Below are positions 1 to 6,355 of a DNA stretch of 14,413 nt, one piece after another (the stretch's first letter is position 1; every line of letters begins with the position of its first letter). The DNA is from an uncultured Solirubrobacteraceae bacterium. Lineage in GTDB: Bacteria; Actinomycetota; Thermoleophilia; Solirubrobacterales; Solirubrobacteraceae. A program made the position numbers and the translations under genes. The stretch is from NCBI GenBank assembly GCA_955652345.1, contig CATPBV010000328.1, positions 1 through 14,413 of the forward strand, given 5' to 3'. Under the pieces are notes generated by a model. It saw nothing but the letters and a program-made list of their open reading frames with translations, was not told the origin of the DNA and ran no database searches.

Positions 1-669
1 CCGGGCCAGCCAGGCCCGCCCAGCGGCATAGCCCCGCCACTGGATCCGCAGGTCGGCGAGCGTGGTTCGGTACCGGTGCTCGACCACCGCCTGGGGCCTC
101 AGCTCGAGCCGCCAGCCCGCCTCCTGAAGCCGCCAGCTGAAGTCCGTGTCCTCGGCAGCGCGCAGGCCCTCGAGGAAGCCTCCCACCTGCTCGAACGCCG
201 CTCGGCGGACCATCAGGTTGGCGGCCACCGCCCGCGGCCTGAACGGATGCTCGAGGTGCGCACGCTGGCTCAGGAAGCCGCGCGCCGCCCCGTAGCGCTG
301 CACGACCGTCTCGCCGCCAGGCGTCGCCCGGACCTCGCCGGCGAGCGCGCCGACGTCATCGGCCACCGGCTCTGCGAAGTAATCATCGAGCAGCGTCCGG
401 GCCGCGCGACAGTCCGCGTCGAGGAACAGGATCCATTCGCCCTGCGCATGCTCGGCGCCGGCGTTGCGGGCATGAGCGGGCGAGCTCTCGGCCATCGCTG
501 CGACCACGGTGATCCCTGCGGCGGCGCTCGCAACGGCCGAGTTGTCGGCGAGGATCAGTTCGTCCCCGGGCTTCGTCTCGAGTGCGAGCAGCGTGCTGAC
601 GGCCGCTTCCGCCGCAGCTGGGTCGCCGGCGAACGGCATCACGACGCTTACGCTAGTGGCACGAGTCAT
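1..669 (-). CDS. Family 2 glycosyltransferase (3' end cut by window edge)
   Basis: Likely a cytoplasmic or membrane-associated GT-A glycosyltransferase that transfers a sugar from a nucleotide donor during surface polysaccharide assembly. The 223 visible residues open with the family 2 strand SVSVVMPFAGD (residues 6-16), followed by HARNAGAEHAQGEWILFLDADC (68-87) with the metal and nucleotide-binding DAD at 84-86, then NLMVRRAAFEQVGGF (151-165) and AEDTDFSWRLQEAG (172-185), whose ED is the usual acceptor-site acidic pair. RGYAAGRA near the edge is also typical. The C-terminus lies outside the window. The ATG at 669 lies inside the terminal repeat of the small mobile element just upstream and has no visible Shine-Dalgarno sequence. 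The same frame is open back to a stop at 862-864, with a GTG at 696 as an alternative. Before the insertion the gene probably began at GTG 890, overlapping the flippase. The family is secure; acceptor and donor are unknown. Confidence 0.9.
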   Translation of the reverse strand, partial: MTRATSVSVVMPFAGDPAAAEAAVSTLLALETKPGDELILADNSAVASAAAGITVVAAMAESSPAHARNAGAEHAQGEWILFLDADCRAARTLLDDYFAEPVADDVGALAGEVRATPGGETVVQRYGAARGFLSQRAHLEHPFRPRAVAANLMVRRAAFEQVGGFLEGLRAAEDTDFSWRLQEAGWRLELRPQAVVEHRYRTTLADLRIQWRGYAAGRAWLAR

Positions 670-674
670 AAATT
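653..674 (+). repeat. Left copy of 22-bp perfect inverted repeat (CTAG + 18-bp terminal repeat)
   Basis: This stretch is the exact reverse complement of 859-880. The outer four bases (653-656) are CTAG. Because CTAG is self-complementary it can be either part of the repeat or one copy of a 4-bp target duplication. The inner 18 bases (657-674) read TGGCACGAGTCATAAATT. Identity stops at both ends: 652 versus 881 and 675 versus 858 do not pair. On the minus strand this copy contains the ATG (669-667) now used by the glycosyltransferase. Confidence 0.95.
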
Positions 675-876
675 CGGCGACACCGAGAGACGCCACTGGC
701 GGATGGGTGGCGAGGACGCGGGAGGCAGCCGGACGACTCGGGGGCGGCCCGGTCGTTGGCGAGGCTGGATGCCGAGCGGGCCGACCCCGAGGCAGCAGCG
801 CTGCGCGAGCCGACGAGGACGAAGCCACACGCCGCCAGGGGCGGCTCGAATGGCGTCCAATTTATGACTCGTGCCA
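657..876. mobile_element. MITE-like non-autonomous insertion element, 220 bp
   Basis: The element has perfect 18-bp terminal inverted repeats (657-674 and 859-876) around a 184-bp GC-rich core, and CTAG lies immediately outside both ends. It is far too short for a transposase and its core shows no convincing coding frame, so it would depend on a transposase encoded elsewhere. The strongest evidence is the empty site: deleting the element plus one CTAG joins the end of the flippase to the glycosyltransferase so that the latter starts in frame at GTG 890 behind a good ribosome binding site. The flippase stop codon (TAG, 879-877) lies within CTAG and is preserved in both states. A 4-bp duplication fitting YTAR is known for IS5-type and IS701-type elements, but I cannot assign a family. 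A palindrome, GCAGCGCTGC, lies in the core at 795-804. Confidence 0.85.
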
Positions 877-880
877 CTAG
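859..880 (+). repeat. Right copy of 22-bp perfect inverted repeat (18-bp terminal repeat + CTAG)
   Basis: Exact reverse complement of 653-674. Bases 859-876 are the right terminal repeat of the element and 877-880 are the second CTAG, which also holds the flippase stop codon on the minus strand. Like the left copy, it carries an outward-facing ATG, here on the plus strand at 865-867. Confidence 0.95.
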
Positions 881-2355
881 GCCGGCTCACGAAACGGGTC
901 TCCACGGGTGCGGGCGAGCGCGCCCCGCAGGACCTCGAGTTCCCGCGGGTGGGCGAACCGGGTCAGCGCAAGCGCCGCCGGGATCGCGAGGAATGCCGCC
1001 CCCCGGGTGACGAAGCCGGCGGCGCCATGCGTCGGCAGCAGCAGGTCGCCGGCCACCGCGATCCCGCCTATCACCACCGTCAGCAGCGCGAGACGCCGCC
1101 ATTCGAATGCGACCCCGAAGGCCCTCCTCGTCAGCAGATGCATGACGGTCAGCATCACCACGTAGGCGCCACACAGGGCCATGCCCGCGCCGGCGATGCC
1201 CAGCGGAGGAACGAGCACGACCAGCAGGATCACGTTCGCCGCCAGCCCCGCTAGCGACGCCGGGAAGTTACGGGTCGTGACCTTCGCGCGGCCCGCGATC
1301 ACCAGGAACACGACCCACAGCCCATACAGCGCCCAGCCGAGCGCGAACCACGGCAACGCGCGATACCCGCCGAAATACTGGTGGGCCGCCAGCAGGCGCA
1401 GCACCCACCGCCCGAGCAGCGCCAGCCCCGCTACCACCCAGCCGCTGATCAGCAGGTAGTAGGTCGTGACCAGGCCGTAGAGCCGCGAAGCTTCGGCGTC
1501 GTCCGTGACCGAGTACGCGAGCGGCGGCCACGCATATTGGAACGCCCGCACGATGAACGCGACCGCCCCAGCGAGCTTGATCGCGATCGAGTAGAGGCCG
1601 GCCATCGCCGGGCTTCGATCGTGGTAGATGTAGTAGCGGTCGACGATGCTGAGCGCGTACACCGATGCCTCAGCCGGAACGGTCGGCAACCCGAAGCGCA
1701 GCAACAGAGGCAGCCGCTCGCCGAGGCGCTCCCCTCGGCCCCCGAGTAGCCGCCGGCGCATCGAGAACCACAGTCCGAACAGCACGAGCGTCGATGCTCC
1801 GTAGTTTCCGAGCAGCAGACCCCGGGCGCCGAGGCCGAGGCCGACGACCAGCACCACCGAAGCCGCGATCGTGATGCCGACGTTGATCAGGGAGGCGACG
1901 GCGTAGGCCTTGACGCGCTCATCGACTCGCAGGAGCCCGTAGGCGAGCTCGAGGTTCGTGAACGCCCATAGACCCAGGACTGCGACCCGGAAGGTGGTCG
2001 GGTCGCGGTGGCTGAGGACAAGGCGCGAGAGCGGGGTCGCCGCAGCGGCGAGGACCACGGCTGCGATCGTCGAGGCGACCAGCAGGAACACGACGGCGCG
2101 GCGCGCCAGGGCATCGCGGCGCTCTGGGCTCTTGTCGGAGTAGTAGTAGCGCAGGAACGCCTCGATCATCCCGAACCGGATCACGATGCTGAGGAAGATC
2201 ACGCCGTTGGCGAGCAGCTCGACGACCCCGTAGCCGGCCGGGTTGATGTACCGCGTGTACACCGGCAGCAGCAGGATCGCGATGAACTTCGAGACGACGT
2301 CGGCGACCTGGTAAGCCGCAAGCGACCTCACCAGGCGCTTCAGGTAGGCGGTCAC
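877..2355 (-). CDS. Wzx-like polysaccharide flippase (MOP superfamily)
   Basis: An integral membrane protein of 492 residues, the usual length for Wzx/O-antigen flippases, which move undecaprenyl-linked oligosaccharides across the cytoplasmic membrane. The N-terminus (LVRSLAAYQVADVVSKFIAILLLPVYTRYI, then GYGVVELL) is the classical start of polysaccharide-synthesis exporters: an amphipathic helix, the first TM segment, then the xxYGxxxL loop. About 12-14 hydrophobic segments follow, with the mid-protein element FGLPTVPAEASVYALSIVDRYYI matching the start of the second half. The protein ends with a basic cytoplasmic tail. It starts at GTG (2355-2353), 28 nt after the NlpC/P60 stop. A 6-bp GC stem (2355-2360 with 2371-2376) overlaps the start codon, and no clear Shine-Dalgarno is visible. 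Its 3' end originally overlapped the glycosyltransferase start by 14 nt; a mobile element now lies immediately behind its stop. Substrate unknown. Confidence 0.92.
   Translation of the reverse strand: MTAYLKRLVRSLAAYQVADVVSKFIAILLLPVYTRYINPAGYGVVELLANGVIFLSIVIRFGMIEAFLRYYYSDKSPERRDALARRAVVFLLVASTIAAVVLAAAATPLSRLVLSHRDPTTFRVAVLGLWAFTNLELAYGLLRVDERVKAYAVASLINVGITIAASVVLVVGLGLGARGLLLGNYGASTLVLFGLWFSMRRRLLGGRGERLGERLPLLLRFGLPTVPAEASVYALSIVDRYYIYHDRSPAMAGLYSIAIKLAGAVAFIVRAFQYAWPPLAYSVTDDAEASRLYGLVTTYYLLISGWVVAGLALLGRWVLRLLAAHQYFGGYRALPWFALGWALYGLWVVFLVIAGRAKVTTRNFPASLAGLAANVILLVVLVPPLGIAGAGMALCGAYVVMLTVMHLLTRRAFGVAFEWRRLALLTVVIGGIAVAGDLLLPTHGAAGFVTRGAAFLAIPAALALTRFAHPRELEVLRGALARTRGDPFREPA
899..903 (-). 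promoter_or_regulatory. Orphaned ribosome binding site of the glycosyltransferase (GGAGA)
   Basis: On the minus strand GGAGA is followed by 8 nt and then GTG (890-888), inside the 3' end of the flippase gene. In the present sequence that GTG leads only into the inserted element and meets no glycosyltransferase frame. In the reconstructed empty site it opens MSRPSVSVVMPFAGD. The spacing is ideal for a start site, supporting the view that this was the native translation signal before the insertion. Confidence 0.7.
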
Positions 2356-2383
2356 GCCGCCAAACGGTACGCGGCGCCCCGGC

Positions 2384-3406
2384 TTAGGGGATCACGCGGC
2401 GGCCCCAGGCGAAGGAGCTTCCGAGCCAGCCGCCGCTCAGCTGGTCGACGTTCACGCCCTGGTCGGAGGAGTGGATCACCCAGTTGTCGCCCAGGTAGAC
2501 GCCCGTGTGGGTGATGTCCTGCTCGGTGGCGGGACTGTTGAAGTGGGCGGTGCCGAAGAACAGGATGTCCCCGGGCTGGAGCTGGCGCATCTTCAGCCGC
2601 TGGCTGCGGGGGATCTCGCCGGCCATCTGCGCGGCGGTGCGTCCCTGGATCGCGTTGCCCCAGGGCAGCCCCGAGATCTTGAACACGCGCCAGACGAATC
2701 CGGAGCAGTCGAAGCCGCCGTGCGCGAGCCCGTCGGAGGTGTCGTCGGTGGTCCCCGCGTACACGTACGGATAGCCAATCCGCGAGATGGCGATCCTGAG
2801 CGCTTGCAGCTCGTTGGCGGTCATCTGCGGCAGCTGGAAGGGTGAGAGCGTCTGCTGCGCGTAGGGGACATCCCAGCTGCTGAAGCCCAGGACCTGCGAG
2901 AGTGACCACGCCGCCTCTGCGCGCGTGATCGCGCTGGAGGGGAACAGCTCGAGCTGGTCGGTCCCCGCCGGATGGTCGTAGCGGAGGCCCAGGAAACGCG
3001 CCACGACCTCGGTGCCGAAGTAGCTCGGCGGCAGCAGCCCGGCCGCGCCGGCGACCGACTGGAGCTGCGCGGCGACGGCCCTCAATCCCAGCTGGTCGAC
3101 GACCATTGCATCGAACGTCGTCACGATGACGGGGTTCTGCGAGGTTCGGACTGGGGCGACCGACGGCATGCCGGCGGAAGCAAGGTGCCGCCTCAGCGCC
3201 CGCACCGCTGCGTTCGCCTGCGCTGCGGTCAGCGAAGCGGAGCCCCAGAACGACCGGCCGACATTGGTCATCAGCCCGGCGCGGAGCACCTGGAACTGCT
3301 GAGAGCGATCCCAGCTGCCGAGCGTCGGCGCTCCGGCCTGGGCGGCGGTGGGCAGCGCCAGGCAGGTGGTGGTCAGCGCCGTTGCGGCGAGCGCGCGGAG
3401 CGTCAC
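2384..3406 (-). CDS. Secreted NlpC/P60 cell-wall hydrolase with SLH-like region
   Basis: A probable exported peptidoglycan endopeptidase of 340 residues. An N-terminal signal peptide (about 1-25, ending AAQAGA) is followed by a helical region. Residues about 125-175 (YFGTEVVARFLGL, then SSAITRAEAAWSLSQVLGF) resemble an S-layer homology or cell-wall attachment module. The C-terminal NlpC/P60 domain (about 200-340) has the catalytic Cys234 in GGFDCSGFVWRVF, LQPGDILFFG (276-285), the catalytic His300 in ITHTGVYLGDNW, and a third polar residue at His312 (VIHSS), so the triad appears intact. The start is GTG 3406-3404, which shares one base with the stop of the DUF1003 gene (TAGTG), implying translational coupling. 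In this locus it may remodel the wall to let surface polymers assemble. The enzyme family is secure; the cleaved bond is not known. Confidence 0.92.
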   Translation of the reverse strand: MTLRALAATALTTTCLALPTAAQAGAPTLGSWDRSQQFQVLRAGLMTNVGRSFWGSASLTAAQANAAVRALRRHLASAGMPSVAPVRTSQNPVIVTTFDAMVVDQLGLRAVAAQLQSVAGAAGLLPPSYFGTEVVARFLGLRYDHPAGTDQLELFPSSAITRAEAAWSLSQVLGFSSWDVPYAQQTLSPFQLPQMTANELQALRIAISRIGYPYVYAGTTDDTSDGLAHGGFDCSGFVWRVFKISGLPWGNAIQGRTAAQMAGEIPRSQRLKMRQLQPGDILFFGTAHFNSPATEQDITHTGVYLGDNWVIHSSDQGVNVDQLSGGWLGSSFAWGRRVIP

Positions 3407-3948
3407 TATCCGTCAGTCGGATTGGCTACGACGCGCGGGACGCAGGTCGCCCTGTGAACCTCCTGCGTCAGTGTCTCGAGCTTCGTCGTCAGGCCGTGAA
3501 TCTGCTCGGTGAGGTCGGTGTTCTTCGTCAGCAGATCCGTCTGGAACTGGGCGAGCTCATCGCGGTGCTTAGCCGCGGCCTCCTCGTTGGCCTTGTCGGT
3601 GCGGGTCTGGGCCTTCTGGGCGATGATCACCAGCGCTCCGGTGTAGAACGCGACACCGCTGAAGATCAGGTTCAACAGGATCCACGGCTCGGGATCGAAC
3701 TGCTTGCCGTGAGCCAGGTTTGTGACGGTGTTGCTGATGTAGTGGGCGGCCCCGTTGATGAAGACCCAAGCCAGGATGATCAGAGAGCCGATCACGACGA
3801 AAGCAACGGTGCCCATCCCGGACGCAACGCCCTCGGCCACGCGCTCCATGAAGCTGCTCCCGCCGGCATACGGCGAGTCATGCTGCTGCGAGGGGTCGTC
3901 CGGCTTCTTGTAGTGCGTGTGGTGCCTGAGCGGATCAGAAAGGTCCAT
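3406..3948 (-). CDS. DUF1003 family membrane protein with C-terminal coiled coil
   Basis: A small inner-membrane protein of unknown function, 180 residues from ATG 3948. An N-terminal polar tail rich in His, Pro and Asp (1-30) is followed by FMERVAEGVASGMG and the first TM segment (about 45-66), then FDPEPWILLNLIFSGVAFYTGALVIIAQ (84-111). The phrase FDP.P.ILLNL before the second TM is characteristic of DUF1003. Residues about 115-165 are charged and heptad-like (KANEEAAAKHRDELAQFQ, then LTEQIHGLTTKLETL), a likely cytoplasmic coiled coil. An upstream in-frame TTG at 3990 sits 13 nt after AAGGG and would add 14 residues. I prefer the ATG because DUF1003 homology begins well after it, but neither start has a well-spaced Shine-Dalgarno. 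The stop overlaps the NlpC/P60 start by one base. Role in the locus unknown. Confidence 0.85.
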   Translation of the reverse strand: MDLSDPLRHHTHYKKPDDPSQQHDSPYAGGSSFMERVAEGVASGMGTVAFVVIGSLIILAWVFINGAAHYISNTVTNLAHGKQFDPEPWILLNLIFSGVAFYTGALVIIAQKAQTRTDKANEEAAAKHRDELAQFQTDLLTKNTDLTEQIHGLTTKLETLTQEVHRATCVPRVVANPTDG

Positions 3949-4007
3949 GGGCCGATGATCGGCCGAATACGCAGGACCTTTAGAGCGCAAACACGGTCCC
4001 AGACCCT

Positions 4008-5795
4008 TTACCCCGACAACACCGTCCAGATCCGGCTGAGGACCTCCTGGGCGTCGACATTCCCGGCCAGGCTCGATGCGAAGCCCTTGAGCGCCACGTC
4101 GATCACGACGCCACGGCCCAGGCGATACCCGACGATCGGCTGCGCACCGGAGCTCGTCACCGCCCGCGAGGCGATCTGCCCCGGCTGGGCAACGCCGGTA
4201 ATCGGCTCGTACGAGCCAGGTATGGTGAGCACGCCCGCGGTGCCGGTGAAGATGCCCAGATCATCGTTTGCGAGCGCGATCAGGCCACCGCCCTGAGCGA
4301 TTGGACCGAAGCTCGCTCCGAGCGCATCGGTGGCCCCCGGCCCCGACGGGTTCAGCGCGTAGCCACCCCGGAGATCGACGCGACCGCGCAGCGAATCGAG
4401 GCCGAGGGACAGCACGTGACCGCCGCCGAGAACATAGGCGCGGAGCGCCGATAGGAACGACGACGGCAGCCACCGTTCGCTGCCGGCCAGGACTACCCCC
4501 GCATGGCCCGCAAGGCCCGGGCCGACGCGCTCGATCAGAGCCAGGTCCGTCGTCAGGTCGTAGGGACGGTGGAACTTGTCGAGGTACTCGAGGAGCGCAG
4601 CCTCGTCGGCAATGTCCCCGGGAAGGCCGTTGGCAAGCGGCCGGGCGAGCCTCACCGGGTTGCCGGCCGCGAGCGTGTCGGGCAGGCCGTCGCCATCCTC
4701 GTCGCCTGGGTTGAAGCCCTGCCAGGTGAGCGCCGGCAGCACCACGAGCACGCGTTGCGGGCGGGGCGAGCTCGCGACAAGCGGGACCGCGGTTTGATAA
4801 GGGCCGTAGCTGAGCGCCAGCTGATACAGCCCGGCGGCCCCTCGGACCGGGACGCTGAGCTTGTAGTCGTCGCTGCGGGCGATGATCGCCGGCTTGCGCG
4901 CTCCAACGCGCGTCAGCGTCCAGCCGTAGAGATGATGACGCGAGTCGACATACACCGTTGCACGGGCGCCCGCGACGACAGGCTCGTTCGGCGGCTGCGC
5001 GGCCAGGTAGCGGACCGTCACGCCGGCATGCGGCGTGGTCCCCGCCGGCGGGGGGTTGACGACCGGGAAGTAGCCGGTGTTACACGCTCCGTCGGTCACG
5101 TCGAGTCCCACGAGGTACGTCCCCGCGGGAGCCGGCCGATCGTGGATCTTGCCGTCCCAATACGCGGTATGCGCGCCCCAGCGGGTGACGAACCACTTCA
5201 CGACCCGCGGCACCCCAGGCAGATCGGTCCGGTAGAGCACGATCGTGCCACTCCGACTCTCGTTGCCCGAATAGCGGATGGTCGCGCCGGTGAGAGCCGC
5301 CCCCGGTATCAGCTGCGGTGAGACGGCATCGACCACCGGGCGCGGCGGGATCGTCCTAACCTGCGCCGTTAGCAGCGCGCCCGACTGGGTGGCGAGGTCG
5401 ACTGTCCTGCCCTGGTGGATCAGTCCAACGCGGAAGTGATAGAGCCCATCGGGCGCGATCGTTCCGTCGGCCTGGCGTCCGTTCCACACAAACGTGACGC
5501 GGACGCTCTTCTGGAGGTGCTGTCCGGTCGCCAGCGTGTCGACGACATCCCCGCTCTGATCGACCACATACACGGCGACGTCGTCAGCACGGTAAAGGAG
5601 ATAGAAGGAGAGCAGGGTCCTCCGGTAGTTGATGCCAGCGCAGGTCTTCCCGCCGAGCGGGTTGAACGAAAGCGGAGGCCCGACGCGCTGACCCACGAGG
5701 AGAGGAGTTGTCACCTTCAAGTGCTGCGTGATGAAGAACGCCCCCACCGACGCGACGATCAACGCGAGGAACGAGGCAACCGGGAGCCTGCTCAC
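4008..5795 (-). CDS. Membrane-anchored protein with FlgD-like Ig modules and amidotransferase-like C-terminus
   Basis: A 595-residue protein probably held outside the membrane by an N-terminal anchor (hydrophobic 7-24). Residues about 55-145 (VAVYVVDQSGDVVDTL, TFVWNGRQADGTIAPDGLYHFRVGL) and about 165-245 (AYWDGKIHDRPAPAGTYLVGLDV) each match the FlgD Ig-like repeat: a W.G...G...P.G.Y pattern. Residues about 345-595 resemble the C-terminal domain of the N,N-dimethylformamidase beta family, a class I amidotransferase-like fold: RVLVVLPALTWQ, NPGDEDGDGLPDTL (a possible Asp-rich calcium loop, 362-375), AGVVLAGSERWLPSSF (432-447) and LRAYVLGGGHVLSLG. No catalytic role can be asserted, since the GHDEYW-like motif I remember from the family reads GSERW here. 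Its GTG start overlaps the phosphatase stop by 4 nt (GTGA). Possibly a structural or glycan-binding envelope protein. Confidence 0.75.
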   Translation of the reverse strand: MSRLPVASFLALIVASVGAFFITQHLKVTTPLLVGQRVGPPLSFNPLGGKTCAGINYRRTLLSFYLLYRADDVAVYVVDQSGDVVDTLATGQHLQKSVRVTFVWNGRQADGTIAPDGLYHFRVGLIHQGRTVDLATQSGALLTAQVRTIPPRPVVDAVSPQLIPGAALTGATIRYSGNESRSGTIVLYRTDLPGVPRVVKWFVTRWGAHTAYWDGKIHDRPAPAGTYLVGLDVTDGACNTGYFPVVNPPPAGTTPHAGVTVRYLAAQPPNEPVVAGARATVYVDSRHHLYGWTLTRVGARKPAIIARSDDYKLSVPVRGAAGLYQLALSYGPYQTAVPLVASSPRPQRVLVVLPALTWQGFNPGDEDGDGLPDTLAAGNPVRLARPLANGLPGDIADEAALLEYLDKFHRPYDLTTDLALIERVGPGLAGHAGVVLAGSERWLPSSFLSALRAYVLGGGHVLSLGLDSLRGRVDLRGGYALNPSGPGATDALGASFGPIAQGGGLIALANDDLGIFTGTAGVLTIPGSYEPITGVAQPGQIASRAVTSSGAQPIVGYRLGRGVVIDVALKGFASSLAGNVDAQEVLSRIWTVLSG

Positions 5796-6355
5796 AGATG
5801 GACCACAGCGACGTTCGGGACCTCGAAATCGTGAAACGCGGCCAGCCCCCGCGGGTCACGGGAGCACAGCACCACTCTGATCGATCCGCCATGGCATACG
5901 ACCAGTGCGGGGAGCTCGCCGGTCGCGTCAACGTCCCGCAAGCATTCGAGCACCCGGTCCATCTGCTCGTGCAGGGACTCCCCGCCGGGGAACCGGAAGC
6001 TGTCGCCGGCGCGGCGCCAAGCCGCGTACAACTCCGGCTCTTCGCGCTCGATGTCGATGAAGCGCCTTCCTTCCCACCTCCCGCGGTTGGCCTCTCTGAG
6101 CCGGGAGTCGAGGCGAGGCACGAGGCCGATCCGCTCGCCGACGATCTCCGCGGTCTCGCGAGCACGCGACAGATCGGAGGACCAGAGCGACGCGATCGAC
6201 TCACGCGCGAGTCGTTCGGCGAGCTCAGCGGCCTGACGGCGGCCCGTGTCGTTGAGGGGAGTGTCGGTGAAGCCCTGGACGCGGATCGGCGGTATGTTGT
6301 CGTCGGTCTCGCCGTGGCGGGCGAGCAGGATCGCCTTAGTGCTGCACTCAGCCAC
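5792..6355 (-). CDS. Histidine phosphatase superfamily protein (RHG type); candidate phosphosulfolactate phosphatase
   Basis: A cytoplasmic phosphatase or mutase of 187 residues with all the key elements: LLARHGETDDN (10-20; Arg13 and the phosphorylated His14), SSDLSRARETAE (59-70; phosphate-binding Arg), the acid Glu88 in LREANRGRWEG, and the second catalytic His155 in VVCHGGSIR. Length and layout fit the phosphoglycerate-mutase-like branch 1 enzymes, often annotated as cobalamin or broad sugar-phosphate phosphatases. It starts at GTG 6355, inside the ComA gene (8 nt overlap), and its own stop overlaps the next start by 4 nt. This tight coupling suggests it may act on ComA's product, 2-phosphosulfolactate, in place of a classical ComB. 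That is inference; no cobalamin genes are visible nearby to support the alternative. Confidence 0.9.
   Translation of the reverse strand: MAECSTKAILLARHGETDDNIPPIRVQGFTDTPLNDTGRRQAAELAERLARESIASLWSSDLSRARETAEIVGERIGLVPRLDSRLREANRGRWEGRRFIDIEREEPELYAAWRRAGDSFRFPGGESLHEQMDRVLECLRDVDATGELPALVVCHGGSIRVVLCSRDPRGLAAFHDFEVPNVAVVHL

Noticed and set aside
76..867. Long plus-strand open frame at the left edge
   Set aside because: It lies antisense to the glycosyltransferase and runs through the mobile element; its Arg/Gly/Pro-rich translation has no recognisable domain. It is a GC-rich shadow frame.
653..877. Short open frames inside the mobile element as real genes or as an upstream extension of the glycosyltransferase
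   Set aside because: All frames across the core are low-complexity Arg/Pro/Ser strings, and the empty-site reconstruction shows the core is not ancestral coding sequence.
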